This document shows positions 1 through 10,902 of a stretch of DNA of 64,000 nt, piece by piece; position 1 is the stretch's first letter; every line of letters begins with the position of its first letter. The position numbers and the translations under genes are program-made. This DNA comes from Bos javanicus (lineage: Eukaryota; Chordata; Mammalia; Artiodactyla; Bovidae): NCBI RefSeq assembly GCF_032452875.1, contig NC_083885.1:60892425-60956424 (forward strand). Direction: 5' to 3'. The notes beneath the pieces are model-generated. The model worked only from the letters and a program-made list of their open reading frames with translations. It did no database searches and had not been told where the DNA came from.

Positions 1-2437
1 TGCAGTCATCATCTGCAGTGACTTTGGAGCCCAGAAAAGTAAATTCTGACACTGTTTCCACTGTTTCCCCATCTATTTCCCATGAAGTGATGGGACCGGA
101 TGCCATGATCTTCGTTTTCTGAATGTTCAGCTTTAAGACAACTTTTTCACTCTCCACTCTCACTTACATCAAGAGGTTTTTTAGTTCCTCCTGACTTTCT
201 GCCATAAGGGTGGTGTCATCTGCATATCTGAGGTTATTGATATTTCTCCCGGCAATCTTGATTCCAGCTTGTGTTTCTTCCAGTCCAGCGTTTCTCATGA
301 TGTACTGTGCATGTAAGTTAAATAAACAGGGTGACAATATACAGCCTTGACATACTCCTTTTCCTATCTGGAACCAGTCTGTTGTTCCATGTCCAGTTCT
401 AACTGTTGTTTCCTGACCTGCATACAAATTTCTCAAGAGGCAGATCAGGTGGTCTGGTATTCCCATCTCTTTCAGAATTTTCTGCAGTTTATTGTGATCC
501 ACACAATCAAAGGTTTTGGCATAGTCAATAAAGCAGAAACAGATGTTTTTCTGGAACTCTCTTGCTTTTTCCATGATCCAGCAGATGTTGGCAATTTGAT
601 CTCTGGTTCCTCTGCCTTTTCTAAAACCATCTTGAACATCAGGAAGTTCACAGTTCACATATTGCTGAAGCCCAGCTTGGAGAATTTTGAGCATTACTTT
701 ACTAGTGTGTGAGAGGAGTGCAATTGTGCGGTAGTTTGAGCATTCTTTGGCATTGCCTTTCTTTGGGACTGGAATGAAATATGACCTTTTCCAGTCCTGT
801 GGCCACTGCTGAGTTTTCCAAATGTGCTGGCATATTGAGTGCAGCACTTTCATAGCATCATCTTTCAGGATTTGGAATAGCTCCACTGGAATTCCATCAC
901 CTCCACTAGCTTTGTTCGTAGTGATGCTTTCTAAGGCCCACTTGACTTCACATTCCAGGATGTCTGGCTCTAGGTCAGTGATCACACCATCGTGATTATC
1001 TGGGTCGTGAAGATCTTTTTTTGTACAGTTCTTCTGTGTATTCTTGCCGTCTCTTAATATCTTCTGCTTCTGTTAGGTCCATACCATTTCTGTCCTTTAT
1101 CAAGCCCATGTTTGCATGAAATATTCCTTTGGTATCTCTGATTTTCTTAAAGAGATCTCTAGTCTTTCCCATTCTGTTGTTTTCTTCTATTTCTTTGCAT
1201 TGATCGCTGAAGAAGGCTTTCTTATCTCTTCTTGCTATTCTTTGGAACTCTGCATTCAGATATTTATATCTTTCCTTTTCTCCTTTGTTTTTCACTTCTC
1301 TTCTTTTCACAGCTATTTGTAAGGCCTCCCCAGACAGCCATTTTGCTTTTTTGCATTTCTTTTCCATGGGAATGCTCTTGATCCCTGTCTCCTGTACAAT
1401 GTCACGAACCTCATTCCATAGTTCATCAGGCACTCTTATCTATCAGATCTAGGCCCTTAAATCTATTTCTCACTTCCACTGTATAATCATAAGGGATTTG
1501 ATTTAGGTCATACCTGAATGGTCTAGTGGTTTTCCCTACTTTCTTCAATTTAAGTCTGAATTTGGCAATAAGGAGTTGATGGTCTGAGCCACAGTCAGCT
1601 CCTGGTCTTGTTTTTGCTGACTGTATAGAGCTTCTCCATCTTTGGCTGCAAAGAATATAATCAATCTGATTTCGGTGTTGACCATCTGGTGATGTCCATT
1701 TAGAGAGTGTTCTCTTGTGTTTTTCGAAGAAGGTGTTTGTTATGACCAGTGCATCTTCTTGGCAAAACTCTATTACTCTTTGCCCTGCTTCATTCCATAT
1801 TCCAAGGCCAAATTTGCCTGTTACCCGAGGTGTTTCTTGACTTCCTACTTTTGCATTCCAGTCCCCTATAATGAAAAGGACATCTTTTTTGGGTGTTAGT
1901 TCTAAAAGGTCTTGTAGGTCTTCATAGAACCATTCAATTTCAGCTTCTTCAGTGTTACTGGTTGGGGCATAGACTTGGATTACTGTGATATTGAATGGTT
2001 TGCCTTGGAAACGAACAGAGATCATTCTGTTGTTTTTGAGATTGCATCCAAGTACTGCATTTTGGACTCTTTTGTTGACCATGATGGCTACTCCATTTCT
2101 TCTGAGGGATTCCTGCCCGCAGTAGTAGATATAATGGTCATCTGAGTTATATTTACCCATTCCAGTCCATTTCAGTTCACTGATTCCTAGAATGTCGACA
2201 TTCACTCTTGCCATCTCTTGTTTGACCACTTCCAGTTTGCCTTGATTCATAGACCTGACATTCCAGGTTCCTATGCAATATTGCTCTTTACAGCATCGGA
2301 CGTTGCTTCTATCACCAGTCACATCCCCCGCTGGGTATTGTTTTTGCTTTGGCTCCATCCCTTCATTCTTTCTGGAGTTATTTCTCCACTGATCTCCAGT
2401 AGCATATTGGGCACCTACTGACCTGGGGAGTTTCTCT
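1..2437 (-). mobile_element. BovB (RTE) LINE, 5'-truncated, 3' end beyond window
   Basis: Reads on the minus strand as the BovB polyprotein in broken frames. An AP-endonuclease part lies at about 1426-2437, with TWNVRS, SELKWTG, GDWNAK and SDHQLL motifs. A linker follows at 996-1433 and a reverse transcriptase part at 164-985 with the YADD box. The frame is interrupted near 990 and 1430, so no intact protein is made. Comparison with the copy at 59.2 kb shows homology stopping near 2437, which marks a 5' truncation. The 3' end lies left of base 1. Confidence 0.93.
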
Positions 2438-3296
2438 GAGGGCACAGGTATTAATAAAAAGGCAAGAAATGAAAGCATCAAAACACACCTCCCATTTATC
2501 TACTTTTGCGTTTGAGGAAATTTTGAACACCAGCTGTGGAGAAGTGCAGAAGGAGCCAAACTAAACCCTGATGTTTTCTCATCTGTTCAGTGAGGTGAGG
2601 TCCACAGGTGGGCTTACACCTGACACAGCCTCAGGGGTGGTGGAGATTTGTGTAATGTCTGTTTGTAGGAAGTAAAAGAAAACTGGGAGGTAGAAAGTGG
2701 GGATTACATTTTATCATTTTAAGGTGCTTTACCCTCTGATGAAATGCCTGAGTCTGAACTTTGGAGACTTATGTTTTAAGAGTCTATTGAAAATTAGAAA
2801 GCAGGAAGCATATATCCTTCCCCAGTATTTCCGGAATCTTGTCAACTAGTCCCAGGATCTCGTCAACTGTCCTCACACTTTTCTGACTTGAGGCAGACAC
2901 AAACATTTTAAAAGGGTTTAACACAGTTTGTCAGAACTGTTAGCAGCTTTTCCTAGGTCCCTCAAACAGTGGAAGAGCAGCCAGATTATGCAGATCCTCA
3001 CAGTCCAGAGGGAAGGCTTTGGCTCTCAGTGAATGTGAGGGAAAACCACTGGAGCTGAAGAACACATGGCGGATTTAAGAGCACAGAATGGGGTGCCATG
3101 TCCCTCTTTGACAGAAATAAACCCAGGCTTCTCAAAAATCCTTCTAGTGAAGCCAATCTCCCCGAACTATCTGAATCAATCTGGCTTCCTCTGTGATCTT
3201 TAGACCTCTCACCTGTGTCATCTGCTTCATTCATTCACACCTAGCCCAGGGATTCTCCCTTTCCTCCAAAATGGGGACCCGTTCATTAGAAAAATA
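2438..3296. other. No recognisable feature
   Basis: AT-rich, apparently single-copy sequence with short unsupported frames only. No splice-flanked exon or known repeat was recognised. Confidence 0.4.
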
Positions 3297-3445
3297 CACA
3301 TAATTAGGAGTTTGGGATTAACATATACACTCTAGTATATATAAAATAGATAACCAACAAGGATCTGCTGCTAGCACAGGAAATTATACTCAATACCTAT
3401 AATAATCTATAAGGGGAAAGAACATGACCTGACTCATGAAAAGCT
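3297..3445 (+). mobile_element. L1 3'-end fragment
   Basis: Resembles the ruminant L1 3' region also present at 38.5 kb, including the 'ataaccaacaaggatctgct' type stretch. Confidence 0.5.
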
Positions 3446-3567
3446 CTGCTTACAAAACTCAGTATCTCTACTAAAACAATTGCCTGTTTATATTTCAAAG
3501 CCAACTAGGAGCAAAGAGAAACTAGAAGAAATGGATTTTCCATATTAACCGGGATAGCTTATGCACT

Positions 3568-3842
3568 GCTGCTGCTGCTAAGTCGCTTCAGTCGTGTCCG
3601 ACTCTGGGCGACCCCCTAGACGGCAGCCCACCAGGCTCCCCCGTCCCTGGGATTCTCCAGGCAAGAGTACTGGAGTGGGGTGCCATTTCCTTCTCCAATG
3701 CTTGAAAGTGAAAAGTGAAAGTGAAGTGGCTCAGTCGTGTCCGACTCTTCTCGACCCCATGGACTGTAGCCTACCAGGCTCCTCCACCCATGGGATTTTC
3801 CAGGCAAGAGTACTGGAGTGGGGTGCCATTGCCTTCTCCATC
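3568..3842 (-). mobile_element. Bov-tA SINE, dimeric
   Basis: Two tandem Bov-A units in antisense, each with 'gtgtccgactc' and 'attctccaggcaagagtac'-type blocks. A short 'gtgaaaagtgaaagtgaag' linker joins them and a CTG-rich end sits at the left. Confidence 0.85.
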
Positions 3843-3849
3843 CCTCACT

Positions 3850-5551
3850 AAATCTTTACAAGATCTGTTTTAAAGATAATGAGGGAAAACAGGAACTTCA
3901 TAAGTGTGGGACTCTGACAGAAAACACTTAAATCATGAACTTCAGGTGTAAGGGGAGAAACTGGTGTCAGGTGACTGGAACACTCAAGAGGACTCATTGT
4001 CATTGCTCAGGTATTTCTGACAAAAATAAGGAAATATCAATCTATCTTTAAAAAAATGTTTTATGCAAATTTCAATCCATAGATAACTACTCTTTTTCTG
4101 TATCCTTAACCACGCATTTAAATAGTTGAGTCTTTATTACCAGTGTATAGCCTCTAATTTTTTTCAGAACTTTCTAAAGAATCCTGGACCACTAAGGTCA
4201 TCCTGTTTATATGTGCGCTTTCTTATTCCAGCTCTAAAGAGTTGATGTTGTATCCAGATGTAAGGAAATGACTCCACTTTCCCCTTATTCACTAAGATAC
4301 CAATATCCCACCCCATCCCAGTGGGTATCTTAGATATTGATCCCTTCCTGTGTTGATCTCTCACAAAGGCCGTATTTTCAATACTTGAAATTCACTCATT
4401 CATACTGAGAATTCATCATGCTTTACAGGGAACCTGGGTGCAAACAGTGGAGATGTAAGAAAAAGTAGTCTAAAGGGCTGGGTCTTCATTATCGTAATAA
4501 ATAAAAGTTTAAAAATACACTTTCAAAACAAGCTACCTAGGCAAGAGCACCAAAAGTAGATATAGGTTTGCAGGTTCTCAAACCATGACATTTCAGGAGG
4601 AAAAGCAAACCCAGTCTCTAACCACGGGCAGGACATTTACCTGAGAAGCTGCCATTTCTTCCTCTTCTTCCTCCTGCCCTGGATCATTTTCTCATCAAGG
4701 TTATGTGGAAGAATCACAATAGATTTGTGAGATTACGCCTTCAAAGGTGTCAGCATAGCTCCTTGCCTGCTCCCAACATACCTACAGGCAGAAGGACATT
4801 GAAAAGCTGAAAAGGCCATACTCTCCTGTCCTTTGTCTCAGGAGAGATTTGGGAACAATCAGCTCCTACGTGATCAATCTATGGGCTTTTCCTTGTTGTC
4901 AACACTTCTTCTCTCTTCATATAAATACCCCACAAATTCTGCTAACATGGGGTGTGTGGGCTGCACTGACTTGCTCCTTCAAAGCCCATGGAGAGCAGAA
5001 CTTGTTGCCTGTCCTCAGACTAAAGCATGGTCTAAACTCACAATCATACCCAGAAAGCCATGTGCTTAACCAGGGCCTCCCCTTACAATCCCCTAGAGCC
5101 ACTTCCTACAAGCCACACTGATGTTCCCACAGGGCCAATTGAGAAGTCTGTGAGGAGGGTACCGGTGAGGTCATGTCTTAACACTGGTCACGTGATCTTC
5201 ATGGGACACCACCTGGCTGAAAAAAAAAAATTTTTTTTTTTTCTGAACCTTGAAAATGAAGAAAATCTTTGGGATCATGGCCCCAGTTTAAGAAGTTATG
5301 AATCTGGAGGTTTGAGGTGGAACCCGTGAAATGAGTCTTTAACTAAAGTTTCCTGTTGGTGCTGATGCTGCTTTCCCAAGATTCATTTTCAGTAGCCCTG
5401 AGCTAGAGATACCACACCCAGCACACCTGAGACCTCTAAGCAGTGTGAGCATTTGGGGTTGGAACTTCTAGAAGCACAAGGTCTGTCAGATTGATATCCC
5501 GAGGAGAAGGTTTAAACATGGGAAGTTTGCTTAAATAGTTCAATAAATCTT
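3850..5551. other. Intergenic, no gene recognised
   Basis: Contains only short open frames without splice context. A run of 10 A followed by 13 T at 5220-5242 forms a small perfect A/T palindrome. Confidence 0.4.
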
Positions 5552-5826
5552 TTTTTTTTTCCCCTATATTTATTGGCCATGGTGGGTCTTTGTTGTTGTG
5601 TGTGGGCTTCTCATTGCAGTGGTTTCTTTTCTTGTGGAGCACGGCTTCTAAAGCACCTGGACTTCAGCAGTTGCAGCTCCTAGGTTCTAGAGCACAGACT
5701 CAGTAGTTGTGGTGCACGGGCTTAGCTGCCCCAAGGCATGTGGGATCTTCCCAGACCAGGGGCTGAACCAGTGTCCCTTGCACTGCAAGATGTATTTCTT
5801 AACCACTGGACCACCAGGGAAGCCAC
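5552..5826 (-). mobile_element. tRNA-Glu-derived SINE, long variant
   Basis: Antisense copy ending 'ccactggaccaccagggaag', with the longer 'ggtctttgttgttg' body seen also at 48.5 and 52.1 kb. Confidence 0.8.
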
Positions 5827-6039
5827 CAATAAACCTTAATTGGTAAACAGGACTCTCAACTTTCCTGTTTCCTACTGGCAGAAATGTGTTCACAGTTTCT
5901 CATACAGAAATTGAGGTTCAAGCCATCCAAATTGCCAACAAAGGCACTCAGGCTACATCGTATCCTATCACGCCCCCTACTGGCAGACAGTGGAGGAGCT
6001 CGTCTCACTAACTCTTCTGCACTTTACCTGACAGGGATG

Positions 6040-6436
6040 TTGTTCAGTCCCTCACTTCTATCCGACCCTTTGCCACCCCATGAAAGACCCTATGCAGCAC
6101 GCCAGGCTTCCCTGTACTTCACCATCTTCCAGAGTTGGCTCAAACTCATGTCCACTGAGTCGGTGAGGCCATCCAACCATCTCATCCTCTATGTCCCCTT
6201 CTCCTCCTGCCTTCAATCCTTCCCAGCATCAGGGTCTTTTCCAATGAGTCGGCTCTTCGCATCAGGTGGCCAAAGTATTGGAGCTTCAGCTTCAGTCCTT
6301 CCAATGAATATTCATTGATTTCCTTTAGGATTGACTGGTTTGATCTCCATGCTGTTCAAGGGACTCCCAAGAGTCTTCTCCAGCACCACAATTTGAAAGC
6401 ACCAATTCTTTAGCACTCAGCCTTTTTTATGGTCAA
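6040..6436 (-). mobile_element. BovB 3'-end fragment
   Basis: Antisense BovB tail with 'ggtggccaaagtattggagcttcagc' type sequence; part of inverted-duplication arm A. Confidence 0.85.
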
Positions 6437-6571
6437 CACAAAGTCAGGGAAGTAGTCAATACATCATAGAACACATCAATTCCCGCTATAAATTCTGAAG
6501 CAGCAAAGGAAAATAATAGGATGTTGAATTCATCCAAAGGGTTCTCTTTTGTTATGGTAACGTCCTTCCCT

Positions 6572-6803
6572 GGTGTGCGTGCAGACTAAGTCGCTTTCAG
6601 TCATGTACGACTCTTTGCAACGCCATGAACTGTAGCCCGCCAGGTTCCTCTGTCCATGGAATTCTCCAGGCAAGAATATTGGAGTGGGTTGCCAGTCCCC
6701 TTCTCCAGGGGATCTTTCCCACCTAGAGATGGAACCCACGTCTCTTCAAGTGTCCTATTTTGGCAGCCGGGTTCTTTACCACTAGTGCCACCTGGTGTAA
6801 ACC
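6572..6803 (-). mobile_element. Bov-A2 SINE
   Basis: Antisense SINE from 'gcagactaagtcgctttcag' to 'actagtgccacctggtg'; lies inside duplication arm A at the same site as the SINE at 27105. Confidence 0.88.
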
Positions 6804-7149
6804 CTTTCCAAAAACAGTAAGTTGATTTTATATATATATTTTCACTAGGGATTTTAACATCTGAAAATATCAGATGCTCTAGCAATATTACAATCGACAA
6901 GTGTTCGAAAGGATTCAAAAGGTAGTTATGAAGGGCTATCATGAACAGCTGTCTGGGTCCCAGGGACATTTCATTTTCCTTTGGCTCTTCACCCTGAGAT
7001 GTCTGTTGCCTATTTCTCTTTGTAGCTGCCACCATCTAGAGAGTGACCAGGATAAGAGGTTTCCCTCTATCTGCCTGTGAATGCAGCTATGCTTAACCCC
7101 ACCATCCTCGGGGCTTCCAGGCTCTCCTGTTCTGAGTCCTCTCCACAAA

Positions 7150-7690
7150 TGACATCCCGGAAAATAGGATGGCGATCGTTAGGTAGGTAGGATAGGGGAA
7201 AGGAGTCCAAAGTGGCGGTGGTTAAAAGACAAAGAAGGGAAAAGCCCGCGAAAATAGAACAAAAGAAGGTCCGAGGACCGGAGTGAGGACCTCAGGTAAA
7301 ACAAACAACACTCCGGGCTGGCCCAATTTACATAGGACAGGCCCAGGGAGAGATAAACATATAAAAAGAGGAGCCAAAGCTAGCTCTCTCTTTCTCTCTC
7401 CCTGCCCCCCCAGCCCCCACCGCGAGATGGGGCGCTCTTCTCTTTGGACTGACATGTCCTCATGCCTCAGAGATGGATTTTCCTGCTATCTTCTAAATAA
7501 AATAGAGCTGTAACACTGAGCTGTAACACTGATTTGTCTAAGAGCTATAACATGGTCCTTTCAAGACCTGAGAGCTATAACACGGTCTATCCAAGACCCG
7601 AGAGTTGCGACACGCCGAGGGTGCTTTAACGTCCGTCACTCCAAATCTTTATTGTGACGGGACAAAGAACTGAGGAACATACACTCGCGT
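7150..7690 (+). mobile_element. Probable solo LTR of an endogenous retrovirus
   Basis: LTR-like layout: a TATA-like 'ataaaaagagg' near 7362, then a CT-rich stretch, then a polyadenylation signal 'aataaaatag' near 7495. A U5-like region follows with repeated 'gagctataacacggtc' blocks. No gag/pol/env sequence adjoins it, so it is probably solitary. Exact termini and family were not determined. Confidence 0.6.
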
Positions 7691-7704
7691 GACCGTGATA
7701 CATG

Positions 7705-7922
7705 TACCTGTGCGGCTTCTCTAGTGGCTCAGGTGGTAAAAAATCCGCCTGCAATACAGGAGAGACGCATTCCACCCTTTGATTGGTCAGGAAGATCCCC
7801 TGGAGAAGCGACTGACTTACCCACTCCAGCATTCTTGCCTGGAAAATCCCATGGACAGAGGAGGCTGTCATTCGGTCCATGGGGTCACAAAGAGTTGGAC
7901 ATGACTGAAGCGACATAGCACG

Positions 7923-7925
<3 letters not shown>
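7705..7925 (+). mobile_element. Bov-A2 SINE
   Basis: Sense copy from 'gcggcttctctagtggctca' to 'gactgaagcgacatagcac', running directly into a CA repeat. Confidence 0.88.

Positions 7926-7957
<32 letters not shown>
7926..7957. repeat. (CA)n microsatellite
   Basis: About 16 CA units at the 3' end of the preceding SINE, the usual birthplace of such repeats in ruminants. Confidence 0.95.
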
Positions 7958-7959
<2 letters not shown>

Positions 7960-8283
7960 ACTCACAGCAAACAAACCTAAATTAAACTAATGCATAAACT
8001 ATATAAAACGGCATGATATACAAAAAGAACACATACTAAAATACTTCATGGCTTTCTTTATTGAAAACAATGCCTGTATCATAATTGAAGGAAACCAGGT
8101 ACATCAACCTAAAATATACCTGACATAAAATTTATTTTGAGCTGAAGGCAATTAAACAGTAAACACACAAAAAGATCGCTCTGTCCAAAGGCAGGAAATC
8201 AATTCTCCTTTTGATGAAGATACTCTAATCAGCCTACAGATGGCGCCAGAGGAATTTGCAAATAAACCTCATTAAATGAAGAT

Positions 8284-8502
8284 AAGGAGTTGCTCAGTCA
8301 TGTCTGATTCTCTTGCAACCCCATGTACTGTAGTCCCCCTGGCTCCTGTGTCCATGGGATACCCCAAGCCAGAACACTGGAGTGGGTTGCCATTTCCTTC
8401 TCCAGGGGATCTTCCTGACCCAGGGATCAAACCCATGTCTCTTACATCTCCTATGTTGGCAGGTGGGTTCCTTACCACTAGCACCACCTGGGAAGCCCTT
8501 AA
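8284..8502 (-). mobile_element. Bov-A2 SINE
   Basis: Antisense copy, 'gttgctcagtcatgtctgat' to 'accacctgggaagccctta'. Confidence 0.88.
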
Positions 8503-8968
8503 GGTAAACATAACCCAAGGACAAAACAGCTTTAATGGAGCTGTAACCACAACGCTGAGATACGCCACACATAAACTCTACTTCAGCTGGGTTCGGGATC
8601 CTCTGTTGGCCTTCACAGGGCACGCCTCTGGATTCTAACCACCCAGCCACCCTGTGCCACAGTTCTCCCACTGGCTTTAGCTCTCACCCCAGGTCTCCCA
8701 AGCTGCATTCATCCACGGCATTCGAGTCCTCCAGCTCTCAAAGGCTCCCTCTCCATGACTCCTTTTCTCCAGTTCCCCGGACCTGTCTGAGCTCTGGCTG
8801 CTCCACCACCCATGCCCGTGAGCCCTGCTCCAAGCTTATCAAACTCACTCCTGAGGGCTCTAGTCCTCCCCCGCCCAGACCCTCAGATTCCCCACCACGG
8901 GCTCAAGTCCATGTCTTTCCCCAAGTCAACCCCCATCTTCACCTAGGACTGGCCCTCTTAAGACGGCC
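8503..8968. other. C-rich unassigned stretch
   Basis: From about 8640 the plus strand is markedly C/T rich (ccc and ctcc runs). No supported frame or known repeat was recognised. Confidence 0.35.
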
Positions 8969-9415
8969 GACAAAGGTCCATATGGTCAAAGTTATGGTTT
9001 TTCCAATAGTCACATACGGATGTGAGTTGGACAATAAACGCCAAGCACCAAAGAATTGATGCTTTTGAACTGTGGTGTTGGAGGAGACTTGAGAGTCCCT
9101 AGAACGGCAAGATCAAACCAGTCCATCCTAAAGGAAATCAGTCCTGAATATTCATTGGAAAGACTGATACTTAAGCTGAAGCTCCAATACTTTGGCCACC
9201 TGATGAGAAGAGCTGACTCACTGGAAAAGACCCTGATGCTGGGAAAGACTGAAGGTGGAAGAAGGGGACGACAAAGGATGAGATGGTTGCATGGCACCAC
9301 CGACTCAATGGACACGAGTTTGCACAAGCTCCAGGAGACGGTGAAGGACAGGGAAGCCTAGTGTGCTGCAGTCCATGGGGCTGCAAAGAGTCAGACACAA
9401 CTGAGTGACTGAATG
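8969..9415 (+). mobile_element. BovB 3'-end fragment
   Basis: Sense BovB tail: 'gaattgatgcttttgaactg' through 'gactgaatgataac'. 5'-truncated and diverged. Confidence 0.88.
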
Positions 9416-9804
9416 ATAACTCGTAAGACAGCTCAGGTCCCTTCTGAGTCTACCTGCTCCCTCCACAGTCAGGACTTGACCCTGGGCCCCAGCCCCTCCC
9501 CCAGGGAAAATCCACTTGCATCCCTGGAGCATTGGCCTCCCCAACACGCCCAACCCCTTGCTTTGGGACCTCCGGGACCTGGAGAGGTCCAGTGTGCTGC
9601 TTCTGTTCCTTCAACAGCCCGTGTGTGAACATTCAGCAAAGACATTGGCTCATATGCAATTTCAATGTCAGCCATTCTGGTGTTTAGTGACTCCCAGGGC
9701 AATCTGACTTTGCATATACCTGGAGTGATGACATTTAACTCATCTCCACTTATTTGACATTTGGTGATTTTACATATCTACCTAAGTCTCCTTCCACCTT
9801 GTAT

Positions 9805-9927
9805 TTATTATTTTTATTGGCCACACTGTGCAGCTTGTGGGATCTTAGTCCCCCAACCAGGGGCTAAACCAACACCCCCGGCAGTGAAAGCATGGAGTCC
9901 TAACCACTGGACTGCCAGGGAAGCGCC
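9805..9927 (-). mobile_element. tRNA-Glu-derived SINE
   Basis: Antisense copy with 'gtgggatcttagtcccccaa' and 'ccactggactgccagggaag'. Confidence 0.85.
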
Positions 9928-10189
9928 CCCCTTCACCTTTTAATTGACTTGCTGTTGTATTATTGACTTGAATTCTTTTTATCCTTTGTGAATCCTTCGT
10001 CACATTTAGGTAAATGTCTTCTTCCAGTCTGCTTCTTGCTTTTTCATCACCTTCATGATGCCACTCGATGACTGGAACTTCGAATTTTCAATAAATTCCA
10101 ACTTAATAACTTTTCATTTCCCATTGAGAGTTTTCTGTGTACTAAAAAATGTTGCCCGCCCCACAGTACGGCAATCTCCTCTATTTTCT

Positions 10190-10308
10190 TCTTCTTTTTT
10201 GGGGGTGCACTGTGTGGTTTGTGGGATCTTAGTTCCCTGACCAGGGACTGACCCTGCGTCCTCCACAGTGAAGCGCAGAGTCTAAGCACTGGACCACTAG
10301 GGAAGCCC
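10190..10308 (-). mobile_element. tRNA-Glu-derived SINE
   Basis: Antisense copy with 'gtgggatcttagttccctga' and 'actggaccactagggaagcc'. Confidence 0.87.
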
Positions 10309-10394
10309 CTATGTTTTCTTATGGAACTCTGATAGGCTTTTCTCAACTCACTGCTCCTACACGATGTCTTCCTCTAATAACTAATAGCAACGCT

Positions 10395-10600
10395 AATGCT
10401 AATGAGAACAACAACAGCAGCTAATATTTATTGAGCTTACACAATATTCCAGATACATGTTCAGGGAGTTCACATGTACCAAACTCATCTAATCACCATG
10501 ACAGCAGTATTAGTTAGGTGTGATTAGCCCCACTTCACAAATAAAGCACAGCGGGTAAGAGCTCATTTTTCCAGTGTCTCTCAGGCAGTGAGAGGTGGGA
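10395..10600 (+). mobile_element. MIR SINE
   Basis: Matches the ancient mammalian MIR pattern: 'cagctaatatttattgagc', then 'aaactcatctaatcaccatg', then 'ccccacttcacaaataaagc'. Confidence 0.75.
10427..10432 (-). other. Candidate polyadenylation signal of the zinc-finger gene
   Basis: TTTATT on the plus strand gives AATAAA on the minus strand, about 470 bases past the stop at 10903. It is supplied by the antisense MIR core. Use is unproven. Confidence 0.25.
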
Positions 10601-10902
10601 GGGTGGTGGTAACAGGTTGGGGTAAGTGCCACAAGAAAAGCTCTCCCACACACATTCCACTACCAGAGTTTCACCTTAGAACACATTTGAAATACGACAG
10701 AGATGAAACGGTACTGGAAGGTTTCTATGCTCTCCTTGAAACTAACCTAATTCAGGAGACAACCGCTGACAGCTGAGTATGCTGTGATCAGTAAGAAAAA
10801 GCGATTTCTCCAAATTCACCACTCACACGACTTCTGATAGTCTGTAAGCAGAAGGGCGACCAGTGAAGGCTTCCTTGCATTCACTCTCAACACGAATCTT
10901 CC

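Larger units (their letters stand above)
6040..7120 (-). repeat. Inverted duplication, arm A
   Basis: Read on the minus strand from 7120 down, this matches the plus strand of 25565-27838 through non-repeat sequence. Examples are 'ctctctagatggtgg' and 'aagagccaaaggaaaatgaa'. The match continues through a Bov-A2 SINE at the same junction ('caccaggtggc') and a BovB 3' fragment at the same junction ('gaccataaa/caccataaa'). Shared insertion boundaries show that the unit was duplicated after those insertions. Arm B later gained a BovB. Confidence 0.8.

Noticed and set aside
347..712. 121-codon plus-strand frame with homologues at 16.2, 39.3 and 62.1 kb
   Set aside because: Recurring apparent 'family' is only the antisense of the BovB reverse transcriptase.
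6601..7035. 144-codon minus-strand frame with a similar frame at 25645-25827
   Set aside because: Similarity comes from the inverted duplication; the frame runs into a Bov-A2 SINE and no domain is recognisable.
7926..7957. Possible CRISPR-like or regulatory tandem array
   Set aside because: Plain CA microsatellite at a SINE tail; no spacer-repeat structure anywhere in the window.
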